Origin: JALOLV01 sp046295175
Lineage (GTDB): Bacteria > Bacteroidota > Bacteroidia > Cytophagales > Spirosomataceae
Assembly (NCBI GenBank): GCA_046295175.1
Contig: JBKBNY010000009.1
Location: 186,001-250,000, forward strand
Direction: 5' to 3'
Length of the DNA stretch: 64,000 bases
The notes below the pieces were generated by a model that was not told the DNA's origin, searched no databases, and saw only the letters and a program-made list of their open reading frames with translations. This document shows, in pieces, positions 51,907-59,649 of this stretch (position 1 is the first letter of the stretch; each line of letters begins with the position of its first letter). The translations under genes were made by a program, and so were the position numbers.

Positions 51907-52932
51907 CTATCCTCTTATCTCTTTTGCCCCAAGACACATATTTTTTAGTTTTTGTCGAGAGGCCCATCGAGCGGTTTGGCTTAATCCACAGTCGGGTGCA
52001 ACTGCCAATTTTTCTGCAGGAACGTATTTTAAACACTTTTTGATTCTCTCGACTACATCATTGACACTCTCAACGTAATAATTTTTCACATCGATGATAC
52101 CAACAGCTACATCCATTTTTTGAGCAAATTCAGATAAAAGTTCAATCTCATCAAATTCACGATTCGCCATTTCGATATGAATTTCTGCTACATTCATATC
52201 AAGAAAATCGGGTAGCATAGGGTACAATTTTCGATAACCGACGGGTCTTCCTTTAAAATTGCCAAAACATAAATGCGTAGAAACCCTCGCTTTATCGGTT
52301 ACCGATTGTACGGTTCTATTGAAAATATCAACAAATCTTTTTGTATCTTCTTTGTAAGCATAGCACGACATCGACGGCTCATCTACCGTAATTTCGGTAC
52401 AGCCAGCCTCTACCAAACTTTCTAACTCTTTTCGTACAATCGGCAATAAATCTTCGGTAATGTCGAATCGGTCTTTGTAAATTCTTCCATCAGGAATCAT
52501 CCTACCACTTAGTGTGTATGGCCCAGGAACCGATGCTTTTAGCGTAAAATTGTTTGGAGCTAATCTTTGAAGTCGAGTAAATTCCTTAACTGCACCGAGT
52601 CCTTTTGGGGCAGTTAGCGGTTCAATTATCGAATGTTTACCTCTTTGGTCGTGTGCAGGCGGCCCCCATTTACGAGTTTCTTCATGATTAGGTCTTAGAC
52701 CATTGATATAACCGTAAAACGACAAATTGAAATCTAAACGAGTTTGTTCACCATCGGTAATTACATCTAATCCGGCCGAAGTTTGGTCGTGTATTGCGGC
52801 AATAACCGCATCTTCTATCATCTCTTCTATATCCGCTGCACCAAATTTTTCGAGATTAAGTGTTGCAAATTCGAGCCATCCCGGAAATGGATAACTGCCC
52901 ACGACGGTCGTTCGGATAGGAATAGGTTGCAT
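51907..52932 (-). CDS. Cobalamin-independent methionine synthase II family protein (MetE C-terminal-like)
   Basis: The 341-residue TIM-barrel protein starts with T-T-V-V-G-S-Y-P. Zinc ligands of the MetE C-terminal domain are visible: H-L-C in S-T-H-L-C-F-G-N-F, a glutamate in I-H-I-E-M, and the cysteine in A-P-D-C-G-L-S-Q-T-A-R-W. It lacks the N-terminal MetE domain, so it is more likely a methyltransferase or C1-transfer relative than a true MetE. It is transcribed from the region with two identical inverted operators and followed by the MBL gene. Confidence 0.9.
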   Translation of the reverse strand: MQPIPIRTTVVGSYPFPGWLEFATLNLEKFGAADIEEMIEDAVIAAIHDQTSAGLDVITDGEQTRLDFNLSFYGYINGLRPNHEETRKWGPPAHDQRGKHSIIEPLTAPKGLGAVKEFTRLQRLAPNNFTLKASVPGPYTLSGRMIPDGRIYKDRFDITEDLLPIVRKELESLVEAGCTEITVDEPSMSCYAYKEDTKRFVDIFNRTVQSVTDKARVSTHLCFGNFKGRPVGYRKLYPMLPDFLDMNVAEIHIEMANREFDEIELLSEFAQKMDVAVGIIDVKNYYVESVNDVVERIKKCLKYVPAEKLAVAPDCGLSQTARWASRQKLKNMCLGAKEIRG

Positions 52933-52965
52933 AAATATTGAAGGTTAGCTGTATTTTAAACTGAA

Positions 52966-52981
52966 ACTTGTCTATACAAGT
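52966..52981. promoter_or_regulatory. GntR/HutC-type operator A
   Basis: ACTTGTCTATACAAGT, identical to the site in front of the SDR operon, 34 bp upstream of the MetE-like start codon. Confidence 0.7.
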
Positions 52982-52992
52982 GTAAAAATATT

Positions 52993-53008
52993 ACTTGTAT
53001 AGACAAGT
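52993..53008. promoter_or_regulatory. GntR/HutC-type operator B
   Basis: ACTTGTATAGACAAGT, the exact reverse complement of operator A, with a centre-to-centre distance of 27 bp from it. Confidence 0.7.
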
Positions 53009-53064
53009 AGCAAGAAGTTTGAAGAATTTTTGTTAATCAAAGGTGATTTCTTTAAGTGATGAAG

Positions 53065-53847
53065 TTATTTAATCCAATCAAATTCGTATCTGTTTCCGCG
53101 ATATTGTTTTAACTCCATGCTTGCACTTCCGACACTGAAATCTACTTCAATTCTGATGGGGACACGGTTTTTGTCATCTGAAACCCAAACTCTGATGGCG
53201 TTTTCGCCTTCAAACATCTTGTTTGGTGGGAGAATTGGGTTGAGTTTCAAAACTTTAATTTTTCCAAATTTGGTTTTTACCTCGCCTTTTCCGTTGTATT
53301 TGACTTTCATGTTGTAGATTTCATCATCAAAGAAAAGATTTGCCGAGATTGTTTCGCCCAATCTAATTTTTGAGAAATCGAGAATTCTTAAAAAATAATA
53401 TCCCGAAACCACATCTTGGATATTATCTGGTACTTTGAAGTCTTTATGGTCTTTATCTTGGGTGCGAGTTGCGGTATTATTGATATGATTGAAGAATACA
53501 GTTTGCTCTTTTTTGTAGTTATTTTCTTTGACATTCATCAAGAAGCGTTGCGATACAAAAGCCGAAGTATCGAGGTAAGAGCGATAATTATTTCGGATAT
53601 TGAATAAATCAGTTAGGCCAGTCGTACGACCCAAAATATTTACCCTAAAGCATGGACGATTATTGACACTAAATATCTGTGGACTTACATCTACGAGAGC
53701 TTCACCAACTGGGAAAAAACCAAATTTTATTCTGTACTCATAGTATTCTCCTGCCTTAAAGCTTGTATTTGGAATACTTCTATAAGGGTCACTTAGAAAT
53801 GAAAAACCGATGATTGAAGCAAAAATTATGTAGAGAATACTTCGCAT
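53065..53847 (-). CDS. DUF3108 domain-containing secreted protein
   Basis: A 260-residue protein with an N-terminal hydrophobic signal and the DUF3108 pattern: G-E-Y-Y-E-Y-R-I-K-F-G-F-F-P-V-G-E-A, then T-D-L-F-N-I-R-N-N-Y-R-S-Y and V-W-V-S-D-D-x-N-R-V-P-I-R. Family members are periplasmic beta-sheet proteins of unknown function. It is 19 bp downstream of the PF10023 peptidase gene, same strand. Confidence 0.87.
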   Translation of the reverse strand: MRSILYIIFASIIGFSFLSDPYRSIPNTSFKAGEYYEYRIKFGFFPVGEALVDVSPQIFSVNNRPCFRVNILGRTTGLTDLFNIRNNYRSYLDTSAFVSQRFLMNVKENNYKKEQTVFFNHINNTATRTQDKDHKDFKVPDNIQDVVSGYYFLRILDFSKIRLGETISANLFFDDEIYNMKVKYNGKGEVKTKFGKIKVLKLNPILPPNKMFEGENAIRVWVSDDKNRVPIRIEVDFSVGSASMELKQYRGNRYEFDWIK

Positions 53848-53866
53848 TAAGGTAATTTTAAAACCA

Positions 53867-54931
53867 TCACAAAGATGAATATTTTGATTTTAGAAACGAT
53901 AAATACGCTTTAAAATTACTATTAAATTTGTTTTTAAATTCATCTTCAAACTGATTTTGTTTGCTTTGGTAGGTCATGTAACCAATGAAGTAGGCATTAT
54001 TTGGCAGATTTTTGTCATTCACGCTCCATTTTTTACGAGAAATCATCTTCTTCTCAAATGAGCCATTGAGTAGCGTATCGGCCGAATTCATAATCTCGCT
54101 AATGAGTTCATATTTCAGTCTTTCCTTTGTAACTATCGGTTGATTTTTATCAAATGACTGGTAAAGACTATCCAATTTTTTCACTCCCAATATCAAATGC
54201 TTGCTATAAGCATCGTTGTATTTTTTTGAGAATTGGTAACGCTCCAATTCTTTAGAATTTTTGCCGTATTTGTATTCTAAAAACCGAATAGCACCGTAAT
54301 CTCCGATAAAATCGGCGAGGTTTTCATTAAACTCTAAACTGTTTTTTACGAATAATGTGCCGTGTGTTGTTTCATGAATGATTAATGCGGCCAATCGACC
54401 GGGTGAACGATTTAGCATCGAACTCAGAATCGGGTCTTTTAGATAACCCAATGTACTCCATGCCGAAACTTCATTTTGCTGAGTGTCGTATCCTTCGGCT
54501 TTGAGCTGACTGAGTTCGGCATCGGCAATATCCTTTTCAAAGTGACCTTTATAGCTAAATTCACCTACAATCGGGAAATCCCACTTTTTGGCTTTTAGCT
54601 CAAATTTCTCGGATGCCGTATTGACCCAAAGGATTGGTTTGCCTTTTTGGTCGTAGAATGTTGTATAATTTTTAGACGGATTTAACCCGAGCGAATCAAC
54701 CGCAAATTGTTTGATTTCTTGAATGAGACGAATCTGTTTTTTAAGAGAATCGGGGTAGTTCTTATCTGCTAAAACTTCATCGATTGGTACTGTATTCCAA
54801 ATTATTTTAAATTGACCTTTAGCCTGTCGGTATCCGTAAACTGCTGATTGCCAGTTGAATAAAATGAATATTAAAAATCCCAGCAGCAGGGTTAAAGAAC
54901 AATATTTTATGATTTTTTTTATTTGATTCAT
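53867..54931 (-). CDS. Predicted aminopeptidase, PF10023 family
   Basis: The 354-residue protein has one N-terminal membrane helix (about 12-28) and then a periplasmic domain with the zinc motif H186-E-T-T-H190 and E203 in F-N-E-N-L-A-D-F, the predicted aminopeptidase family (formerly DUF2265). The N-terminal Y-G-Y-R-Q-A-K-G-Q segment and W-x-N-T in the middle are typical. Located 5 bp before the beta-barrel gene's end, in an apparent operon of envelope proteins. Confidence 0.88.
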   Translation of the reverse strand: MNQIKKIIKYCSLTLLLGFLIFILFNWQSAVYGYRQAKGQFKIIWNTVPIDEVLADKNYPDSLKKQIRLIQEIKQFAVDSLGLNPSKNYTTFYDQKGKPILWVNTASEKFELKAKKWDFPIVGEFSYKGHFEKDIADAELSQLKAEGYDTQQNEVSAWSTLGYLKDPILSSMLNRSPGRLAALIIHETTHGTLFVKNSLEFNENLADFIGDYGAIRFLEYKYGKNSKELERYQFSKKYNDAYSKHLILGVKKLDSLYQSFDKNQPIVTKERLKYELISEIMNSADTLLNGSFEKKMISRKKWSVNDKNLPNNAYFIGYMTYQSKQNQFEDEFKNKFNSNFKAYLSFLKSKYSSL

Positions 54932-54936
54932 GATAA

Positions 54937-55521
54937 TCAGAACGAATATGCAACTCCTCCAATTAAATTAGTCTCTGAATCCGTAAAATAAACTTGTTGT
55001 GATGCTTTTACACCAATACTCCAAACGGTATTTATTCTGTATTCATATCCTAAACTAATTGTATATCCCAATTCATTTCGTTTTTCAAATACATTTCTTG
55101 AGATAAAATACTGTGAAACATTATCAGAAATTCTGACTAAATTGAGTGCTCCTGTATATGCTCGATGTCCGCTTCTCCCCGAAAGTCCCAAACCGATTTG
55201 AGCTAAATGATGAGGTCTATTTACTACGTTAAAGTAGGTATTCAGATTGATTTTTACGGCTGAGTTGCTACTTACTTCATACAAATCTGTGATATTGGTA
55301 ATATCAAATCGCTTTCCTTTAATGGCGTTTGAAGTGCTTAATTCGGCACCAACCGAGAAAAATTTGGCTAATTGCCTTTGATATTCTGTAGAAAGGTTAA
55401 ACCCTTTAAGGTCACCACTCCCGAAGAATGTTCTTCCGCCATAAATTCTTACAGAATTATTTTTTTGGGCAGATACAGTAAGAGATGCAAAAGTTGTAAT
55501 GAATAGGAGTAATTTTTTCAT
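54937..55521 (-). CDS. Small outer membrane beta-barrel protein
   Basis: A 194-residue protein with a signal peptide (to V-S-A-Q) and about eight alternating hydrophobic/hydrophilic strands ending in aromatic-F (A-Y-S-F), as in small OMP/PorT-like barrels. No specific family is recognised. It overlaps none of its neighbours but lies 1 bp from the M1 peptidase gene, so they are co-translated or co-transcribed. Confidence 0.75.
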   Translation of the reverse strand: MKKLLLFITTFASLTVSAQKNNSVRIYGGRTFFGSGDLKGFNLSTEYQRQLAKFFSVGAELSTSNAIKGKRFDITNITDLYEVSSNSAVKINLNTYFNVVNRPHHLAQIGLGLSGRSGHRAYTGALNLVRISDNVSQYFISRNVFEKRNELGYTISLGYEYRINTVWSIGVKASQQVYFTDSETNLIGGVAYSF

Positions 55522-55522
55522 G

Positions 55523-57481
55523 TTAGTTAATGTAGAATTGTTTTGTGAATGATTTATCGTTTATCTCTAAACGAATAAAGTATTTGGCAGATTGTAATTC
55601 GGTCAATGAAAAAATCTCAGTTTGTTGCCCTTCATTTTGTCTTTCCGAAATCGATTTGATTTTTCTGCCGTTTAAATCAAACAACCCGATTTGTACATCT
55701 GACTGTTTTTCAAGATAATAGTTGACAATCAATTGGTTATCAGCAGGATTTGGTGATAATGTTAATCCAAAATTGTGTGGGTCTTCGTTGGCAGTTGTTA
55801 CCGAAATATTTACTAATTGACCAGTCGAAGCATCTTTCAAAATCTTATTTTCAGGGTCAATTGCTACACTCACGATGTTACCATCAATGGGTACTTCAAA
55901 TTGTTGTGATGATTGATTATTAAATAAAGTTACCTTTTTTTCGCCTGTTGAGGTTGTAATTTTAAAATCAACGGGCATTGTGAAGTATTCTGGATTTGTG
56001 GTTTTTTCTTGCTTTAGGTTGATTATCAGGTTTTTACCGTTTTGTCCGTAAGTGAAACTATACTTTGGGTAGCCTTCGCCATAAATCCATTCTTTGAAAA
56101 AGTAATCTAATTTTTGTCCCGAAACTTCTTCAGCGATTTTCTGAAAATCTTCGGTTGTAGCTACATCGTATGCGTGTTTTGAGGTTAGATAAGTTTGTAG
56201 AACTTTAAAGAAAGTATCATCACCCAAAATACCTCTAAGCATGTGCAAGACCACGCCGCCTTTGTTGTAGGTACGATTTGTATTGAAAATCTGTGAAACA
56301 TTTGAAATATCCTGCACAAATAATGTTCCAGTTGCTCTTTTTGCCCCGTTCATTATAGAGTTAATATTGGCATTGTATGAGGTTTTCCCTCCAATAGCCT
56401 CCAGATAAACGGCTTCTGAGAATGTTGCAAAACCCTCATTGAGCCATATATTTTCCCAGTTTTTGGTGGTTATTTTATCTCCAAACCATTGGTGTGCCAA
56501 CTCGTGGGCAATTAGAGTAGCTCCAAACGAACCCATCGAAGAGCAAGTTTGATGCTCCATTCCACCACCAAAACCGCACTGTGCATGACCATATTTCTCT
56601 TTGATGAATGGATATTGACCATATTTTTTGCTAAACAAATCGAGGCAAACAAGGGTCACATCTAATTGTTTTTTTGTGGCGTCAGTTAAGTTTTCAGGAT
56701 ACAAATAATTGGCTATCAGCATTGAATCTTTTGCTGTGTATTTGTAGTATTGTTTGTATTCGGCATAATTTGAGATTGCTACCGAGATTAGATACTGTGC
56801 AATCGGATAACGACTTTTCCACTTAAAAGTCTTTGTATTATCTTGATTTGTAATAGTTTGAGTTAAAATTCCATTCGAGACACCCGTCAATCCACTCGGT
56901 AAGGTTATCCAAACATCAGACGAATCAGCTTTATCGGCTGGGGTATCTTTACAAGGAAACCAAGCTGGACTACCGTAAGGCTCACTCAAACTCCAAATGG
57001 CAGGTTCTCTATTTGTTCCATGAGTGCCAAATGTAAAGTTACCGTAAGCACCGGGTTGTGGTTTTCCTTGATAATAAACTACCACTTCGGCAAGTTCATT
57101 CAGAGCATATTGTTTATCTAATTTGACATTGAGTTTGTTGTTTGATGCTGTAAAACTTACCTTTTTACCTTTCATTTTCACGGAGTCAGTCTTCATATTT
57201 GTTTCTAAATCGAGCGAAACTTCCTCCAAACTTTGTTTTGCTCTGAATGAAACAGTCGTCTCTCCAATCAAATACTGTGGCGAATTTGTAATTTTTAGGT
57301 TTAATTTGTAGTAAGAAACATCAATACGGTCATCACCCGGATACGCAATTCTGCTATTCTCGTATCGTTGACTCTTCAAAAACGATTGGATTTTTGCAGT
57401 AGAACAATGTTGTGAGGCTTCATCCTGGGCATAAATTGCCAGAGAAACGAAACAAAATAGTGTGTAAAAGGTTTTTTTCAC
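55523..57481 (-). CDS. M1 family metallopeptidase with T9SS type A sorting domain
   Basis: The 652-residue protein has a signal peptide (to I-Y-A-Q) and the M1 aminopeptidase domain: G-G-G-M-E-H-Q (variant of GxMEN, 305-311), zinc motif H326-E-L-A-H330-Q-W-F-G, third ligand E349 in N-E-G-F-A-T-F, and Y-x-K-G in N-R-T-Y-N-K-G-G. The last 75 residues (N-F-G-L-T-L-S-P-N-P-A-D-N, then F-D-L-N-G-R and Y-F-I-R) form a type A T9SS sorting domain. It should be exported and attached to the cell surface. A promoter is at 57521-57552. Confidence 0.94.
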   Translation of the reverse strand: MKKTFYTLFCFVSLAIYAQDEASQHCSTAKIQSFLKSQRYENSRIAYPGDDRIDVSYYKLNLKITNSPQYLIGETTVSFRAKQSLEEVSLDLETNMKTDSVKMKGKKVSFTASNNKLNVKLDKQYALNELAEVVVYYQGKPQPGAYGNFTFGTHGTNREPAIWSLSEPYGSPAWFPCKDTPADKADSSDVWITLPSGLTGVSNGILTQTITNQDNTKTFKWKSRYPIAQYLISVAISNYAEYKQYYKYTAKDSMLIANYLYPENLTDATKKQLDVTLVCLDLFSKKYGQYPFIKEKYGHAQCGFGGGMEHQTCSSMGSFGATLIAHELAHQWFGDKITTKNWENIWLNEGFATFSEAVYLEAIGGKTSYNANINSIMNGAKRATGTLFVQDISNVSQIFNTNRTYNKGGVVLHMLRGILGDDTFFKVLQTYLTSKHAYDVATTEDFQKIAEEVSGQKLDYFFKEWIYGEGYPKYSFTYGQNGKNLIINLKQEKTTNPEYFTMPVDFKITTSTGEKKVTLFNNQSSQQFEVPIDGNIVSVAIDPENKILKDASTGQLVNISVTTANEDPHNFGLTLSPNPADNQLIVNYYLEKQSDVQIGLFDLNGRKIKSISERQNEGQQTEIFSLTELQSAKYFIRLEINDKSFTKQFYIN

Positions 57482-57520
57482 GGATGGGTAGAGTTTTAAT
57501 TTCTGTATTTTACGTTAATG

Positions 57521-57552
57521 CAAAAGTAAACCGATTAGTTGGCTGAATGCAA
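57521..57552 (-). promoter_or_regulatory. Bacteroidota-type promoter of the M1 peptidase gene
   Basis: Minus-strand -7 box TACTTTTG (57528 to 57521) with a TTG at 57552-57550, 21 bases upstream, 39 bp before the start codon. Confidence 0.5.
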
Positions 57553-57596
57553 CCATTTTTTTTTGCTAAACGTCTTATTTTCAAAATGTCAACATA

Positions 57597-59009
57597 ATGA
57601 AGAATATTTTACTTTACATATATATTATTTTCTTCTTATTCTCGTGCGATAATATAAAAGACCTTCAGCCAGTACAGAAACCAAACGAGGCAGTACCTCA
57701 AGTTGCTATCAATGCCATTCGTAGAGAGTTTCCAGAGGCTACTTCAATGCGTTTTTCTACAATCGAAAAAAATAAGATTTGGGAGTCGGATTTTAAAGTA
57801 AGGATACAGCAAATGTCGGCGGTAGTGAATAGCGGAGGCGAGATTACAGAGGCTTATCAGATTGGAAGAGATGGTGTCAAATTGCCCGAAAATGCCCAAA
57901 AGTATATCGAAACGAACTATTCGGGAGCTACCATTAAAAACATTGCTGAACAACTCGGTAAAGACCAAAAAGTGGTAGGTTATCGTGTTGTTATTATTAC
58001 AAAAGACTTCAAAGAGATTACAATTTTTTTCGATGCTACAGGGGCTTTGTTACTCAATATACCCAATGAAAGTATTGGAAATAATCCACCAAGACCACAG
58101 AATTACCTCATTGGCGAGAAAGACCTTCCAGCAGCAATTATTTCCATTTTAAGTACCAAGCATAGCGGTTATAAGTTTATTAAAGCTTGTGTAGTCATTC
58201 AGAATAATCAAAAGATTTACAAAGTATTAATCAGCAAAGATTTTACTACGTATGATTATACTTTCGATGAATCAGGTGGAATTTTGAGTTTAAATTCATT
58301 AGGTGTAAATACCACTCCACCACCAAATAAAACATCAGATAAACCATTAGAAGAAAAAGATTTACCCAAGAAAATCGAAGAGTATTTAGAAAAAAACTAC
58401 CACGATTTCGATTATCAGAGGGGGGTAGTTATATATCAAAATGATAAAATCGTTGGATATTTATTGGTTATTAAGTACAAAGAGAAGATTTTATGTCTCA
58501 ATTTTGATGCAAGCGGTACATTCTTAAAGGCTGATGAATGCGGAGAGTCGAAGGATGGTCAAAAGATTCAGATGATTGACCCAAATGCTTTACCAGACGC
58601 AATCAAAAAAGAAATCCTAAAGCGTCATGTCGAAAATTATAAAATACTTTTTGCTTCGGTCACGATGAGAGGCAATCGTAAGATGTTTTTGGTGACAGTT
58701 TTAAAAGATAGTAATTCGTTTACTTATGAATTTGAAGAAAGTGGTAAGGTAATTTCAGAGAAGAAAATTTCAATGCCTCAGTTGCCTAATCTTCAAGTTC
58801 AAGAAAAACAGTTTGAATCGAAAGATTTACCGATTAAAATCAAGGAGTATCTCGATAAAAATTTTGTTGGATGGCAGTTTGTTAAAGGTTTAGAGTTACT
58901 GATAAATAGTAAATTGGATAGATATTTAGTTGTAATAAAGTTTGGGAATGATTATTATTACGTTTCATTTGACCCAAGTGGAACATTTCTGGGAGCCAGA
59001 AAAGGTTAG
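57597..59009 (+). CDS. Lipoprotein with six PepSY-like repeats
   Basis: The 470-residue protein has a lipobox F-L-F-S-C (C17) and six repeats of about 60 residues starting near 31, 94, 173, 252, 329 and 407. Each has (D/A)-L-P-x-x-I-x-x-(Y/L)-(L/I), then a run of four or five strands and D-x-S-G-x-(F/I)-L. This resembles PepSY-like/beta-lactamase-inhibitor-like domains of Bacteroidota. Repeats 3-6 are more alike than 1-2. Divergent from the M1 peptidase gene, and upstream of the ECF sigma gene by 71 bp. Binding of an envelope protease is a guess from the fold. Confidence 0.78.
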   Translation: MKNILLYIYIIFFLFSCDNIKDLQPVQKPNEAVPQVAINAIRREFPEATSMRFSTIEKNKIWESDFKVRIQQMSAVVNSGGEITEAYQIGRDGVKLPENAQKYIETNYSGATIKNIAEQLGKDQKVVGYRVVIITKDFKEITIFFDATGALLLNIPNESIGNNPPRPQNYLIGEKDLPAAIISILSTKHSGYKFIKACVVIQNNQKIYKVLISKDFTTYDYTFDESGGILSLNSLGVNTTPPPNKTSDKPLEEKDLPKKIEEYLEKNYHDFDYQRGVVIYQNDKIVGYLLVIKYKEKILCLNFDASGTFLKADECGESKDGQKIQMIDPNALPDAIKKEILKRHVENYKILFASVTMRGNRKMFLVTVLKDSNSFTYEFEESGKVISEKKISMPQLPNLQVQEKQFESKDLPIKIKEYLDKNFVGWQFVKGLELLINSKLDRYLVVIKFGNDYYYVSFDPSGTFLGARKG

Positions 59010-59080
59010 AATTTATGAATGTTTCGGGTCAATGAAGGATACTTTTCCCAGAATTTGATAACTCGAAACTTGAAGATTGG

Positions 59081-59626
59081 ATGCAACGTGAAATCGAATT
59101 AGTATTGGGCTGCCAACGGAACGACCCCAAGGCTCAAGCTGCCTTTTATAATCTTTATAAGGGGAGGTTGCTTGGTATTTGCCGAAGGTATGCTCGGACC
59201 GTGATGGAGGCTGAGGATATTTTTCAAGAAGCATTTATTAAGATATTCAATAAGATTCACGATTTGCAGAAAGTCGAATCTGTAGAGTATTGGGTAAAGT
59301 CTTTGGTGGTTCGTACTGCTATTGACCATTACCGACAAGCCCACAATGAGCGACAGTTTGTAGATTATACCTTACTTGAAAACGAAAGTGATGGCGATTT
59401 TGGGGTAATTTCCAAGATTAGCCGAGATGAATTGGTTAATATCATTAATCAACTACCAGATGGCTACCGCATGGTTGTAAACTTGTATTTGATTGATGGT
59501 TACGAACACAACGAAATTGCAAAACTCTTGCAGATTTCGGAGGGTACATCAAAATCTCAATTATCGAGAGCAAAAGTCATTTTAAGAAAAAAATTAGAAG
59601 AAATCGGAGTTTCTTCAAGAGTATAA
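59081..59626 (+). CDS. ECF family RNA polymerase sigma factor
   Basis: The 181-residue protein has sigma-70 region 2 (about 20-85, with E-D-I-F-Q-E-A-F-I-K-I) and region 4 (about 120-175, with L-P-D-G-Y-R-M-V-V-N-L-Y and I-A-K-L-L-Q-I-S-E-G-T-S-K-S-Q-L-S-R-A), joined by a short linker, the ECF layout. The 621-residue gene begins 23 bp downstream and is its probable anti-sigma or signalling partner. Confidence 0.93.
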   Translation: MQREIELVLGCQRNDPKAQAAFYNLYKGRLLGICRRYARTVMEAEDIFQEAFIKIFNKIHDLQKVESVEYWVKSLVVRTAIDHYRQAHNERQFVDYTLLENESDGDFGVISKISRDELVNIINQLPDGYRMVVNLYLIDGYEHNEIAKLLQISEGTSKSQLSRAKVILRKKLEEIGVSSRV

Positions 59627-59649
59627 ACGAGGTTAATCCTCGTAAGACA

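Noticed and set aside
51907..52932. Full methionine synthase MetE
   Set aside because: Only the C-terminal catalytic-type half is present and the gene is in a sugar-type regulon.
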